A stretch of DNA of 64,000 nucleotides from Isoetes taiwanensis (GCA_021234155.1 JAJEKV010000024.1:12560913-12624912), one strand, 5' to 3'. Positions 9,473 through 22,401 are shown, counted from the first letter of the stretch. The notes: generated by a model from the sequence alone, not told the origin. Numbers and translations are program-made.

Positions 9473-11041
9473 ATGAGAACCAAGGCATCGACGAGTAAAC
9501 AGGTTACGGGAGGGTCCTCCTCATCAACAAGGATCCCTTATGAATACAAAGACACGGACCCAATTTTGATTATTCAAAGTTGGGACCAAATTTTCGTTTT
9601 AGAGGACAAGAAAGATTAATCGTAGATAAAAATGAAAGAACTCAAGGCTGCTTTCGACATTATCAGGGAACAGCAAGAAGCAGCGGCAAATTGTATGGGA
9701 GTACAGAAGGAAGGACAAATCTTGGTTTGCAAACTCGAAATGCAGAGATTGGAAAACCAATACAAAGAAGGCAAGGCCAATGATCGAGACCTAGCCTGGC
9801 AGATGCTTCAGAAGATACAGGAGATGGACAACCTTTTATATCAACTCATAAGAGTTAAAACAGGGCATTCAAAAGAAGATTACTGCAACCTGAAAAACTA
9901 GATCTTCAGGAGATCCATGACGGAGATGTTACAAGCAGCAAAAGGGCTGGTTGAAGAACTCGAGGATCTTGGTTGGAAATCCAAAGCCTCATTTCGATTG
10001 GTGAAAGTTTGGGAGGAAGCAGATGACCATGTGATCGAAGATTTCCGAAAGGGATTCAAGAAAAGACTTCCCCCTTTTGCAGCTGATACTCTGAAGGAAG
10101 TTGAAATGGACTATAAAACCTACCAACTCCCGCTCAAAGCTCCCACCAAATGCGAAATTGCTGACAGTAATGGTTATTTCCATCCGACGGATTGTGGAAA
10201 CTGTGACTGCCAAAACTATACCAGCATCAAGGAGCAGAACCTGGACAAAAACAAGACAAAGGTTTCCAACTCCAAGCAAACTCTGAAGTCTTCAGTTCCG
10301 ATCATGGGAAAATACGACAAAATCAATGGTATCTCTTACAAGAATGCTTTACTCAATTCTTTAAATTCTGTTAATGTTGCCAATGACTTTGTTGAGAAAG
10401 AAGATATTAAAGAAGAAGAGGATATTCTGGACCTTGGTAATATTCTTGATAATACGGCCAATACCAGATATACTAATCACGGAATTCTTGTCCACTTCCC
10501 TCAGAACTGTCCTTCCATTAGCACTGTAAAGTATTGGATTACCAAGACTCTGTTGGTTCCCATCTTATCTATCCTTAAACTGGATAGTAAGACCTTTCAG
10601 ATCATTTGTAGAGAAGAGAAGAATGTCCCTATGATTCTCACCAGGAAAATCACCCTCGTCTCAGGTTTTCCAGTGTATATAATGAAATGGGACCCTCTCT
10701 ATATTCCAGGAGACTTCTCCACGATTGCTACCACCACCTGGATCTCTTGTCTGAATCTCCCTATGGGCTGCTAGATAGTCTCTCATCTTAGTGCTATTGC
10801 CAGCAGTTTAGGGGAAATCATCCAAGTCTCTATCCCCCAAACCAGTTTCCCCTCTGTTTGCATTCAAAAGAAAATTTATTCTAATTGGGAAGACTGTATC
10901 CCTTGCAAAATTCCTAAAAGGGGGTTGTTTGACCTTAAAGTTTCCTACTCCAAAATGCCTCTGGCTAAGAGTTCTCACCCTAAAGAGCATCATAAAGATT
11001 TTAAGATCCAGAAGGATGAGGAAACACATCATGTCAAGCAA
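9473..11041 (+). pseudogene. L1 ORF1, 5' part (DUF4283-like)
   Basis: From ATG 9473 one frame runs to the chromovirus junction, interrupted by four nonsense codons: TAA 9617, TAG 9623, TAG about 9899 and TAG about 10772. All are one C-to-T step from Gln codons. Residues about 55-140 are coiled-coil-like (AAFDIIREQQEAA, LEMQRLENQYKEG). Residues about 340-435 match the plant LINE DUF4283 RNA-binding domain, with GILVHFPQNCPSISTVKYW and FPVYIMKWDPLY. The frame ends HHVKQ at 11041 and continues in the same frame at 22402 with VWRPKSKN, a motif usual near the end of this domain. Confidence 0.85.
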
Positions 11042-12522
11042 TGTGACGTTCCAGGGGAATATACGCTATAAATACGTATATTCCTGGACCCGTCACTATA
11101 CAAGTCTATCTTCATAGCCTTGTATACCATAGATTGTGGCACTAGGGAGCATGACTAAGTTATTCATATAACTTAGCCAACCTTAGGTTAAGACCATTTT
11201 CCACGTGGCCTTAACCTATTGGGCACCCGCCACACGGTCTTACCCTATTGGAGTCACGTGGCATAACATGTGAACCCTAACCTATAAAGGCCTAAACCCT
11301 AACCCTAGGCCTCTTTTCTGGCTCCAACAGTCTGGGAACCTTCTTCGCGCTCGAAACTCCGTTTCGAGAACCGTCTGCTGTGGCACAGCATAGCATGGCA
11401 GCCCCCAGAGCGTGAGCGCATCCTAGAACCCTTATTCAACATCTTAGAACCCTAATCAAGGAACCCTAACTGTAAGTTAGATATGTATGATTAGGTTAAG
11501 ATGTTCTTATGATGTTTATCATGATATGATGTACGTGATGTTGGTTGATCATGTTCCTCCTCTTGTATTGGGAAAGGGGGTAGAGACCTAGAGCCATATG
11601 TAGTATGCTCCTAGTGTAGATCCCTTAGTTCCTATTAGTTGCGGCCTGTGCATAGGAACCCACCGGGCTATGGAGGCTATGATGTGACTCAGCACTACAC
11701 AATGGGGCTAGAGGCAATGCGGAAGGAGGATCCTTGCCGAGTGGGGGCTACGGGGGATCCCATAGTGGGCTAGGCTTATGGTCGGTCACTTCGTGTGGGC
11801 CGAGCATGGGTCTGACACCTCCTGAGGCGATGGTGTCGCCCTGCCTCTCAAGAGTTGCAAGTGTCGGCTTGGTTCTTGTTTTGGGGGGTTCAGTCGGGTA
11901 TGAATCGTGTGTCGCCACGATTCTCTAGCCGCCCGTGGAACCTCTAGACCCCGGGAAGGGGAGATGCAACCCTTCCCCGCCTCGGCGGACCCGGGGAGAT
12001 GCAACCTGGAGTAGTCCCGATGGGTGATGCCATGGGATTGCGTATCCGGAAGGCTAGAGTCATGCCAGAGCCTGATTGAGCCCATCTGCAAAGTATGCAC
12101 AGGAGGGGCGGATGGAGTGGTCAACCCTAGCCATTGTCTTATGCCAGCCCTTGCCATTGTTATGACTCGGTCTGCTCTATCTTGAGGCCTAGCCCGTCAG
12201 TCATCCTCCTTATGAGTCAGAGCCATGGGTAGGAGCTCTTATGTTTTATGGTTTATGATTATCTTCTTTGCTCTTATGGATATGTGATGGACTACCCTTT
12301 GAGGTAGTATGTTGTATTGCTATTGCTAGTTCTGACGTTGTTTATGCTTCCGCTATGATAGGAGCCCATAGGGGAAGGGCGCGCAAGACACCTTCGTGTC
12401 CCCTGCCCGCACTAGGATTCTCTCGAGTCGGGGGTTAGACGGAGGGCCCATGCGGTTGATGGACCGGATGGGGATTTCTGCCGAATGTACGGCCGGCCCG
12501 TATATTTAGCGGAGCTGTCTAA
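11042..12522 (+). repeat. Chromovirus left LTR (~1.48 kb)
   Basis: It aligns along its length with 20748-22396. Its 3' end is blurred: the right LTR ends GAGCGTCACA, while here GAGCTGTCTAA precedes the primer site. It lacks about 160 bp present in the right LTR (21125-21283). The first 55 bp form a hairpin, with CCAGGGGAATATACG pairing to CGTATATTCCTGG. Confidence 0.88.
11281..11312 (+). promoter_or_regulatory. Putative LTR promoter: TATA-like box plus telobox
   Basis: CTATAAAGG is followed at once by CTAAACCCTAACCCTAGG. AAACCCTAA is the plant telobox, often found near transcription starts. The same arrangement is kept in the right LTR near 20992-21022. Promoter activity is inference. Confidence 0.5.
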
Positions 12523-12534
12523 TGGTATCGAGCA
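12523..12534 (+). other. Primer binding site (tRNA-iMet type)
   Basis: TGGTATCGAGCA, one base short of the canonical TGGTATCAGAGC, sits immediately after the left LTR. Confidence 0.8.
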
Positions 12535-12599
12535 ATGTTCTTGGTTGACCAAGAGCTAGCACCCGACCATATCCCCGAATAGGTAGACTAACTGCCTAG

Positions 12600-14280
12600 C
12601 TAAGGAATGGAATGAGAATTCCAGGTCTTGAACCGCTGAAAATGTGGGAGAAATTTTTCCCATTAGTAGGGTCGTAATTAGATTAAGTATAGTCTAAGTG
12701 GTAGAAATAATATAGTCAAAAGAAACCTTCTAGTAAATTTGAGCTCAAGTTGTTCATGAACCGCACCTTTCAAGTGAAAAATTGAATGAGAAATCGCTCA
12801 AAATAAAGCTTGAAAGAAAATGGCGTGAAATGACCACTACTTGGCCCAAAAAGGAATTAGGAAATTTGGAGAAATAGTTAAGTGATTGGGGGAATTATTA
12901 ACCCATAGTTATAATAAAATTTACTCTTAAGAAAAAGTAGCTAATAAACCTATGGAAGCACCTCTACTCCCTAGAAGTTCCCCAAATGGTAGCTTGAACC
13001 TCTCTTTTACCCTTGTAAGGCGAATTATAAGCTAATCTCCGAAGCTGCCACAAGAGTGTCCACCAAACGAAACAGCCCGCAGAGATCGATCCAAAGGAGC
13101 CGCGAAGATAGAGGCAAGATCGCTCGAAGAGGCCACCATCAAGGAAGCTAAGTTGTTGGGAAGACCAAACAAGTAGCTAGGAAGGTTGGAAGCTCCAGCT
13201 TGCACCAGAACGTTGAAGCACTCAAGGTGGGCGGCGACAAGCAAATTCTTGAGGCCCTGCGACCTAGGCCAGACGACGAACTTAGCCACTCAAGCTCTTC
13301 AGACGAATCGTTTCACTCATGGAGGAGCAACGACTTAGCACTTCAGGCGAATGATCGCAAGACTTGGGGGAATTGAGATCGTGGCGTCTGTTTTTCAGCC
13401 AGGGAAGAGCAAGTAGCGAGAGTAACCTCGGCAATAGGAGCAACCCCAGCAACAGGGAGAGCAGAGGAAGAGCAAGTAGCAAGAGCAACCTCGACAGTAG
13501 GAGCAACCCCAACACCAGGAAGAATAGGGGAGCAAAGAAGCGGGGACCAACCTCGAAATACGAGCAACTCCAGTAAGAACGGCCAGACAAAGGGGAGCGA
13601 AAGCAAATCTTGCGGAAGAAAAGGAAGGAAGAGACGTAGGCTAGGCATAGGGAGAGTATGTAGCAAGACGAACAAGAGGAGAAGGAGGTCAAGAACGCAC
13701 TGTGCCTACGCCGCCTAAACCATATCCAATGCAGTCCAAGGGGGGCAACATCAAATGAGAAGCTACTTAAAGCTGAAGCAAGATATGGAGTACGAGAAGA
13801 AGAAAGGCAGCATGCAGGATTTATCTCCGCCAATGGATCTGACAAGGTAGCCGACCAGGGTCGAAAAGCAAGCCTCCACCACCTCGACTCGATTCTCCGA
13901 AGAAGGTTCGCCATGGGCCAAATCCCAAGACAAGAGAGTCACCAAAGATATTTGGCATTGCCAACAGCATTACCAGCCCGATGATCCGAAAGTCTCTTTT
14001 TCGGCGCCTACATCAAATGTCTATCCAGGAGTTCAAGATGGGCCCACGACTCACCGAACCACATCAACGACGGGCGGGATCTCACTGTGAAGCGGCCATA
14101 GCCGAGAGACCAAGATCCGCACCCTTGATGGTCCGAGCCCTGCAGGAGGCAGTAGAGGTGGAGCTGGTACAACTTTTTGAAGAAGGCAACCTCTGCTGAT
14201 CCATACCAAGCAGGCCCAAAGACCTCCACCGGTGAGGAGAATTCATGAGGAGAAGCCGTGAAGAGCCCCATCCTAGCAAA
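12600..14280 (+). pseudogene. Chromovirus 5' internal region, possible gag relic
   Basis: This is the gag position, but no capsid or CCHC zinc knuckle can be read. Plus-strand frames are rich in R, K, S and E, and include a 64-bp tandem duplication near 13403-13530 (AAGAGCAAGTAGC repeated). Long minus-strand frames at 13282-13914 look like shadows of this biased composition. The GC content is higher than in the next 3 kb. Confidence 0.35.
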
Positions 14281-14640
14281 GTATATAAATATAAGTTTTC
14301 ATGTACATTTTACTCATTAGAAGTAAATTTACTATAAATTAATTGCTTGTAGGATATAAAAACATTCTTGTATAAATTAATTGTAGTAGAATCCTTTGCA
14401 TCTTACTTAAAATACTCTTAATTGGCTAAGTAGCATAGTCACTTGATTTAGGGCAAAATTGATCCAAATTTCGTACTAAAAGTTGTTAGAATTTTAGAAA
14501 TTGTCTAGAAATGCAGTGTAGCACTTCAAATTTGTTAAAAATATCCAAAAATAGCTAGAATTGGCCAACCCGGGTGAGACCGCGCCAAACGCGTCTGCGT
14601 TCGCGACGCAGAGGCCATCCGCGCGGATTCACCCGGTTTG

Positions 14641-14764
<124 letters not shown>

Positions 14765-14931
14765 GGTTTGCGCGCTCTGACCCGGTTTCATACGTTTTTG
14801 TCCAAAAATGCATTGAAAGGTTCGTAGTGCACATGCTAGCCTCTTGCCATGCATTCTAGTGTCTTGTAGCACCCCATTCTAGCTTTTCAATCTATTTTGA
14901 ACATCATCTTAAAAGAATTCCCACAGTAGCG

Positions 14932-14975
14932 GGAATTGAACCTCCCAACCCTCCCAGGTGCCAACCACTAAGGGC
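14932..14975 (-). repeat. tRNA-derived SINE head
   Basis: On the minus strand, TTAGTGGTTGGCACCTGG (box A-like, about 14955-14971) is followed by GGTTCAATTCC (box B, 14932-14942) at tRNA-like spacing. This fits a plant tRNA-derived SINE inserted in the chromovirus. Its 3' end and target duplication were not resolved. Confidence 0.55.
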
Positions 14976-14989
14976 GGGCATCGTTTATA

Positions 14990-17880
14990 TTTGAATTATA
15001 ATTCTTAATTAAATTTAAGCTTTAATAATGTTAGATAATATTAATGGCCAAGCCTTAGACTTAGAACCAAGATCCTTAAGCTAGATAGAGACAACATCTG
15101 CACTCATCATAGCTTAGTTGTCGCTCTTATCTTGCTAAGTGTCTTCTTGTCTACATATAGGTAGTATAATTAAACATTTTTCTTAGAAACCCCAGCTAGT
15201 GCCAAGACCTTAGAAATTGTGTCACACGTTGGTATGATACACCAACACACGTTATAGGTGCAATATCATCAAGTGTCTTCAGCCATGCCTTTGTATCATA
15301 GATAATTATCTAGGAATTCATTCTATCTAGGTAATTCAGTCTAGCACACCAAGTACATCCAGTGAATCAGTCTCCTTCTACCACCTCATAACAGTAAATA
15401 AGTACCTTTCTCAGTGCCTAGTAGAGTACCAAATGCCAAGTGGGTCATTTGAGGTAGAGTGGATAAAGGCATAAAAATAGGGTTTGTAGAGTAAGTAGAT
15501 ATAAGTAATTGTTCTTGTGGTAGTATTAGTTACCTTGTGCTTAGAGCAATAAAATAGGTCAGGAGAACCTTCGTTGCGGATCCTCGAGCCTCGGCCCGGT
15601 AGAGACACTTTCGACAACATCAACGAATTGAAAGCAGAGGGCAAACTTATGGAGGAAACTTCAGCAAATCAAAGGCCAAGAAGGTGTACAGGGAAGCCCG
15701 AACACGAAAAATAAAGAAGAGGCCAAAGGAAGGACGATTGCGACATCAAAAATAGACACAAGACTTGCCAAGAGGGCTATGCAACAGCCAATGGCCATCA
15801 TGGCACTTATAAAATAGATCACATTAGCTCCTAGTCAAGGATATTCTCCAAGTGCCATATTGTCTCGAGGAAGGGCCCGACATCGATGACTAATGTCAGA
15901 GATACGCCACCAACAAGTAGACGACTCCATCAACTCAGGACATCAAGAGTTCTGAAGGATGAGACTGAACATACCTCCTAGGAAGGGCAACTATAGCAGA
16001 TATAGAGGCCATAGTAGTATCAGATTCAGACTTCAAGCAAACATGCTTCGACTAAGGAGGTATTACAAGCCAGCAAGGGTGAGCTTCTCAAGAATAGGAA
16101 TATGGCAAACTGCAACAAACTTCTTCCTCATCAGCCCCGATACTTGAGGCAAAATGATCAACCTCGGCGACACCATCTCAAGATCACGACAATCTTCTAC
16201 TTTAGAGATTGGAGGTCAAACACAATCAAGAAGAGGCATCACGAGGGACCAAATACCGGCATTATTAATTGATCACCAAGATTAGTCCCTCAAGCAGATG
16301 GATGCAAACAAACTTCTCTCGAGAAAAAGAAGTTGCCGCGCTTAGAAGTGGTAAAGCACTTTCGACATTGTCTTCACCTTGTAACAACAACATGTGGCCG
16401 CCAAGATGAAGAATCAAATCAACAAGGTAAACACAACAACATCAATTCGGGGAGTTAGAAGAATCATCCTCGAATCTAATAACCTTCAAAGCGGATGAGT
16501 TTAACACGAAAGATTCTACGCGATGGTGAACATTACCTTCAAGCTCTTGGGATCGCGACACCGAAGCGTTATGTTATCTACATCAGCAAGTCCACTAAGA
16601 GGGATAATGTTAATGAAGGTAATCAGCATCAACATTAAGGACGGCGAGTGAATATGTTCAATGAAAGAAAGGGGGCACTTGAATGATCATACAACTCCAA
16701 GGATACCAGATTCTTTTCAACAAATTATGGATCATCGCCTTGCTACTCCAACGACTAACGACTACACCAGCTTTAAGCAAGCTAGAGGACCTATCAGATA
16801 GTTGAGTTTCTTAGAATTATGGGTGATAGCATCCATGATGGGATAGGGGACGAAATTTCGAGTAGTTTTGTCTTTTCTTTTAGAAGATGGACCCAAGAAT
16901 TGAGCAAAGCTTCAAGGATTGGGAAGAAAATATATGGAGTACAACAATTGTATACATTGTCTTTGGCAGATATCCAACATATTGGAACCTCTTCGTGAGC
17001 TTGATCACCTCGCTAAGAAGGATTCAATAATAGGATAACCGTTGACCATGTATATGACGAGTACTTCCGCAGCATAAGGAATAATCCGACCAAATGAAGG
17101 GAAGCAATCTAATAAGTCCGGCCAACTTCTTAGATGGCATCAACTCAAAGGTGGGACTATTTCAAGAGGGCAATAAGTAAGAAAGGGGAGATCCTAGAGT
17201 ATAGATTAGATCTAAAACAAGAATAATTATCTAATCATATAGTTTTCTATGTGTGCCCAAAAGTAATGTCATGCTGACTAAACTTGTGGCCATAAGATTT
17301 ATGTAAGTAGTTCTTTAACTTGTAATTTTGCACCTTCTAGATGGCGGACATCTTTAAGAGCAACACTCTTAAGTCTAAATCTAGGCCAGTAGTTAAGGCA
17401 AGGCCGAGTAATTGGCAGCACCAATGGAACAAGAGTCAAGTTCGACATCAACCTTAAGCGAAGCAAAGTAGAGCATCGACACCAACTTATGTACTTTGGC
17501 AACTATGACCTCATAATAAGCATGCAATATTAAAGTCGGCTAAAGCAATAATTGATTATTATAAGCAAGAGATACTTATCCCAAAGACCAAAGGGGCAAG
17601 TACCTTATAATTTAAGTTAAGTAATTCCAATGCGTTACAACGCATGTCAGTAAGGCAATTACTTAAGTGCATCATGAGGAATGAGGTCATACATAAGCTA
17701 CAAGTTGTCGACCCCGACCATAAGAGTAAGAAGGAAGATGCTACTTCGAAACAGTTGCCTTGGCCAATTTCTAAGTAATTAAGAAGTCCCATGATATATC
17801 CCTTGATGAAATTTGAGAGCTTTTGCTCTATAGAAGCATAGAGACTGAAATCACTCTTGCACCCTGGATCAGAGCCGATC
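14990..17880 (+). pseudogene. Decayed chromovirus internal region before the reverse transcriptase
   Basis: About 2.9 kb with no frame longer than about 108 codons. Short coding-like patches occur (for example near 16600-17200), but I cannot identify protease or nucleocapsid motifs. A tail of gag plus protease is expected here from family gene order; the sequence itself does not show it. Confidence 0.4.
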
Positions 17881-17882
17881 AG

Positions 17883-18345
17883 CAAGGCTCTTTATAGAAT
17901 CAGCACTTCCGAGCTAGCAGAGCTCAAGAAGCAGTTGTAGGAGTTGATTGACTTGGGGACCCTCTCGGCCAAGATGGAAGTCTAAAGATGTATATCAACC
18001 ATGGGCAGCTCAACAAACAAACGACATAATGGATCAGCCCCAAGAAGCGAGGATTCTTCTACAAAATCGGCGTAAGCTTCGGGCAATCAGCAAATAAGGA
18101 TGAAGGGGGAAGATAATTATAAGACTCCTTCAGAACACGGTATAAGCACTATGATTTCACAGTAATGCCCCTAAGTCTATGGAATGCTCCACCAACTTGT
18201 ATGCATTTGAGGACGACATCTTCGAAGATTCCTTGGATGATTTCTTCATCAATTCTCTTCGACGACATCGTGATCTACAGCAAATCAATGGAAGAGCATG
18301 CAGCCGTGGAGATGTTAAGACGTCGCCACTCATTGGCAAGCTTTT
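17883..18345 (+). pseudogene. Chromovirus reverse transcriptase (fragmented)
   Basis: Near 17893-18010 three frames recall the start of a gypsy RT: STSELAELKKQL, then a KMYINHGQLNK segment like the usual CIDYRxLN box. From 18255 comes the palm, read as FDDIVIYSKSMEEHA, which matches the Ty3/gypsy catalytic box YLDDIVIYS with a changed first residue. The part between them is mostly lost and frameshifts are dense. RNase H cannot be traced with confidence. Confidence 0.75.
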
Positions 18346-18639
18346 GAAGCAGCAATTTGCAATGCCATCTCCACTTCGACAAGCGAATTCGGCAAGAAGA
18401 TAGAAGAAGCCATCTACCCCAACATGGAGTTCAAGCACATAATGGGCTAGTCTTTGCAAGAGTGCAAGGACGGATTAAGAAAGAGAAACCTTCAAATATT
18501 TTAAAAAGGAAGGTAATCTCTAATAGCAAAGAACAATTATGCGTACCCAAAGTATAAGAAGTAAGAAAAATCTTCCAGGACACGCATAATAGCCCTATTT
18601 CCGGCCATGCAAAATTTATAAAGGCCTACTTCAAGATTA

Positions 18640-19270
18640 GAAGTAGCTACGTCTGACCGGATATGAAGAAGCAGATAATCAGACATATCCAAGAATGTCG
18701 GTCAGACCCGGACAAAACAACCAACTTAATTCCGAGAGTCATCAAAGGGCGGTGCCCGACACCAAGCGGGGAAGTCATCGGCATGGGTTTTATAGTTGGC
18801 CTTCCAAGGACAACAAGAAGCTTTGAAGCCTTGATGGTTGTGGTATATAGCTTAGCAAAAGGGCACATGCTTGCCATGCCACACCATAGACACCGCCTTG
18901 GCTCTGGCCGTGTGGTCTACATAGGAGATCTTTTAGGCTGCATGGAATGCACAGGTCGATCATCACCAAAAGAGATCCGAAGTTCTTTAGCGACGTTTAG
19001 CAAGACTTCTTCAACACGAGCTGCACCAACTTGTTGATGAGTTTTGCTTATCATTTGCAGTCAAATCGGCAAAGGGACCGCACCAACACAATTTTGGAGA
19101 GCACGTTGAGAAACTATGATTGGAACAAGTAATCCAAATGGGCCGAGTACATCCACCTGGTCAATTACGTACAATAATATGAAGCAAGAGTCATCGAAGA
19201 TGTCTCCTCCATGATCAGTTACAGTTATCAATGCTTGACCCTAGTTATGTGGCATAATCTAGTGCCCTAG
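18640..19270 (+). pseudogene. Chromovirus integrase core (fragmented)
   Basis: MKKQIIRHIQEC is the end of the zinc-binding segment. GMGFIVGLPRTTRSFEALMVVV (18783 on) matches the first catalytic box of gypsy integrases, where the usual MDFI Asp is changed to Gly. Further on, IITKRDPKFFSD matches the second Asp box (TDRDxxFxS), again with the first Asp altered. Several frameshifts separate these pieces. Confidence 0.75.
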
Positions 19271-19393
19271 GTGGAAGTTTCTCAACAACGACGCGGGAGC
19301 TTTTGGTAGAAGTGTGGGAATATCTTCAAACAGCATGGGCACATCTGAAGAGTCTAGCAGATAGACATAAAACTCCTCGAGAGTTGTTTTGTT

Positions 19394-19830
19394 GTGAGAG
19401 ATAAAGTTTGGCTCAAGCAAAGGTTAAGCAAGGGAAGCTTCGCATCGGCAATTGTAAGAAGCTCGCCCCTAGGTGGGCCGGTCCGTTCAAGATCTTGGAG
19501 AAGAGTGGGCTCCCAAGCCTACAAGTTGGACCTCTCAGCCCACCTTAAGGTCTTCCATGTGAGTTTATTGAAAAGACACGATCCTAACCCTGAGGAGGTT
19601 TTGGATACTCCAACTTTGTTGGAAATGACGGGAGGATCAAGTTGAAATTGTGCCTGAATTGCTTCTTGATAAGTCATTCAAGAGGACTAGGTGATCTAAA
19701 TTCCTCCAAAGGTTGGTCAAGTGGAAGCACTTGCCCGTGAAGACACCTGGCCCCGGGTATTGAAGCGAGGATTTGGAGAAGCAATACCCGAGTTTATGAA
19801 GGAGTTGATGGGCGAGTCGTCTCCGAATTG
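19394..19830 (+). pseudogene. Integrase C-terminus (GPY/F-like) and chromodomain remnant
   Basis: DKVWL and GSQAYKLDLSAHLKVFHVS (to about 19580) match the GPY/F module of chromovirus integrases. About 100 nt later, DKSFKRTR and LVKWKHLPV (to about 19740), then a W of TWPRVLKRGF, recall the aromatic and acidic core of a C-terminal chromodomain. This supports a chromovirus. The segment has frameshifts and a stop. Confidence 0.75.
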
Positions 19831-19940
19831 ATCGACGCCGACTTGCCAGGAGGTTAGCTTAGTATGTTTCTTAGTTAGCCTTAAGTTCTGGCTCATGTAT
19901 TCTAGTTAGTAGAGTGCATGTGCCAGAATCTTGGAACGTG

Positions 19941-20270
19941 TGGGCGATGATGGGATACGCCTTTAAGGCATTCTCTAGGGCCGCACGCGCACCAAAGAGG
20001 TGCGCATGACCATTAGGGTCATGTGAGTGAGGATTGAGGCATGGTGGGCGATGATGGGACATCGATCGGATGCTCTCTATGCCGCGATGCGGGTACGCAC
20101 ACCGGCCGTAGGAGGGTCATGGTGAAGGTCAAAGTGATCATCGCGCGCAATGATGGGATCGTGAGGCGTTCCCCCAGCTTAAAACCCTTGGGGCATGATG
20201 CACTAGGGGTACCTCGGCACCGGTAACCGAAGTACAAGGTAGCACTTGATCATGGGCGATGATAGGATCA
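19941..20270 (+). repeat. Four ~104-bp spaced repeats in the chromovirus 3' region
   Basis: TGGGCGATGATGGGA or a close variant recurs at 19941, 20045, about 20146 and 20253. Each copy heads a GC-rich segment mentioning GCATG or GGTGCGC motifs. They lie between the chromodomain and the polypurine tract, a place where plant gypsy elements often carry tandem repeats. Confidence 0.7.
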
Positions 20271-20736
20271 TCTTAAATGGTCCTTAAGCTCAAATCCGAA
20301 AGGGCCATGATCGAAAGTGCAAGGTAGTAGGGTAACCTTGAGTTAGTAGTTCGGCTCAAGGAGGTAGGTAAGGGGTGGTCCCCAAAACCACAAACTTATT
20401 AACTTATATAGCGTAATGTGCTACTTGTGCGGGCCGTGAAGGGAAGCATGAAGGAGGGAGCACGTTACGAGAAGATAGGAGTCATAGATTTTTGACTAAC
20501 TATGAACTCCTAAAGTTGTTGTAATAATATTATGTGTATACTTTGATAATAATAGTTGTTATAGCTATATAATTTTGTATAACTTATAAATTTAGCTTTA
20601 TAATTACATAATAAGTAATTAACGAAAAGTTGATCTTTTCAATAGAGTTAAGTTCATATATTCTTGTTGTGTGCTTTTGCGGGATTAGAGTAGGTTAGTC
20701 ACCTTAAGCGCAATCTTTGAGGGGCAGCATTGTCCT

Positions 20737-20747
20737 AAGGGGGAGAA
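20737..20747 (+). other. Polypurine tract
   Basis: AAGGGGGAGAA directly precedes the right LTR start TGTGACG (20748), as expected for the plus-strand primer. Confidence 0.85.
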
Positions 20748-22396
20748 TGTGACGTTCGGGGGAATATACGCTATAAATCACGTTATATTCTGGACCGGAC
20801 GTCACTATACAAGTCTATCTTCATAGCCTTGTATACCATAGATTGTGGCACTAGGGAGCATGACTAAGTTATTCATATAACTTAGCCAACCTTAGGTTAA
20901 GACCATTTTCCACGTGGCCTTAACCTATTGGGCACCCGCCACCGCGGTCTTACCCTATTGGAGTCACGTGGCATAACATGTGAACCCCTAACCTATAAAG
21001 GCCTAAACCCTAACCCTAGGCCTCTTTTAAACCTCCAACGGTCAGGGAACCTTCTTGGCCTTTCGAAACTCCGTTTGAGAACCGTCTTGTGGCACGGCAT
21101 AGCATGGCAGCCCCAGGCGTGGCGCATCGGCGAGAGTGGGAGCTACCTCGAACACCGAAGACCATGGAGATGCCGGAGATTGGGAGGGAGTGCTTCGGAG
21201 GCGGTATGTAGAGTAGTGCTCTTGGTAGATCATCGGGAAGTTAGCACTCCGGATGGGTTAGTATTTCATTAGCTAGAGTAGAGCCATCCTAGAACCCTTA
21301 TTCAACATCTTGAACCCTAATCAAGGAACCCTAACGTAAGTTAGATATGTATGATTAGGTTAAGATGTTCTTATGATGTTTATCATGATATGATGTACGT
21401 GATGTTGGTTGATCATGTTCCTCCTCTTGTATTGGGAAGGGGGTAGAGACCTAGAGCCATATGTAGTATGCTCCTAGTGTAGATCCCTTAGTTCCTATTA
21501 GTTGCGGCTGCATAGGAACCCACCGGGGCTATGGAGGCTATGATGTGACTCAAAGACTACACAACGGGGCTAGAGGCAATGCGGAGGGAGGATCCTTGCC
21601 GAAAGTGGGGGCTACGGGGGATCCCATAGTGGGCTAGGCTTATGGTGGGTCACTTCCGTGTGGGCGAGCATGGGTCTGACACCTCCCCGAGGCGATGGTG
21701 TCGCCCTGCCTCTCAAGAGTTGCAAGTGTCGGCTTGGCTCTTGTTTTGGGGGTTCATGGGGTATGAATGGTGTGTCGCCCGCGATTCTCTAGCCGCCGCG
21801 GAACCTCTAGACCCCGGGAAGGGGAGATGCAACCCTTCCTGCCTCGGCGGACCCGGGGAGATGCAACACGGAGTAGTCCCGATGGGTGATGCCATGGGAT
21901 TGCGTGATCCGGAAGGCTAGAGTCATGCCGAGCCCTGATTGAGCCCATCATCCGCAAAGTATGCAATGGGAGGGGCGGATGGAGTGGTCAACCCTAGCCA
22001 TTGTCTTATGCCAGCCCTTGCCATTGTTATGACTTCGATGCTGCTCTATCTTGAGGCCTAGCCAGTCAGTCATCCTCCTTATGAGTCAGAGCCATGGGTA
22101 GGAGCTCTTATGTTTTATGGTTTATGATTATCTTCTTTGCTCTTATGGATATGTGATGGACTACCCTTTGAGGTAGTATGCTGTATTGTTATTGCTAGTT
22201 CTGACGTTGTTTATGCTTCCGCTGTGATAGGAGCCCATAGGGGAAGGGCGCGCAAGACACCTTCGTGTCCCCTGCCCGCACTAGGATTCTCTCAGAGTGC
22301 GGGTTAGACGGAGGGCCCATGCGGTTGATGGACCGGATGGGGGATTTTCTGCCGAATGTACGGCCGGGCGCCGTATATTTAGGAGGGAGCGTCACA
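20748..22396 (+). repeat. Chromovirus right LTR (1649 bp)
   Basis: It starts TGTGACGTTCGGGG and ends GGAGCGTCACA. It differs from the left LTR by many one- to two-base indels, several at CG steps, and by about 160 extra bases at 21125-21283. AGCAA follows at 22397-22401. Confidence 0.9.
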
Positions 22397-22401
22397 AGCA
22401 A

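Noticed and set aside
9632-10774. Endogenous pararetrovirus coat or movement protein
   Set aside because: The DUF4283-like motifs, the rejoined VWRPK end and the ORF2 that follows show that this is L1 ORF1.
11290-11312. Interstitial telomere from CCCTAAACCCTAACCC text
   Set aside because: Only two to three units, present in both LTRs next to a TATA-like box; better read as a promoter telobox.
13282-13914. Minus-strand 210-codon leucine/serine-rich ORF
   Set aside because: It lies antisense in the chromovirus 5' region over a tandem duplication and looks like a composition shadow.
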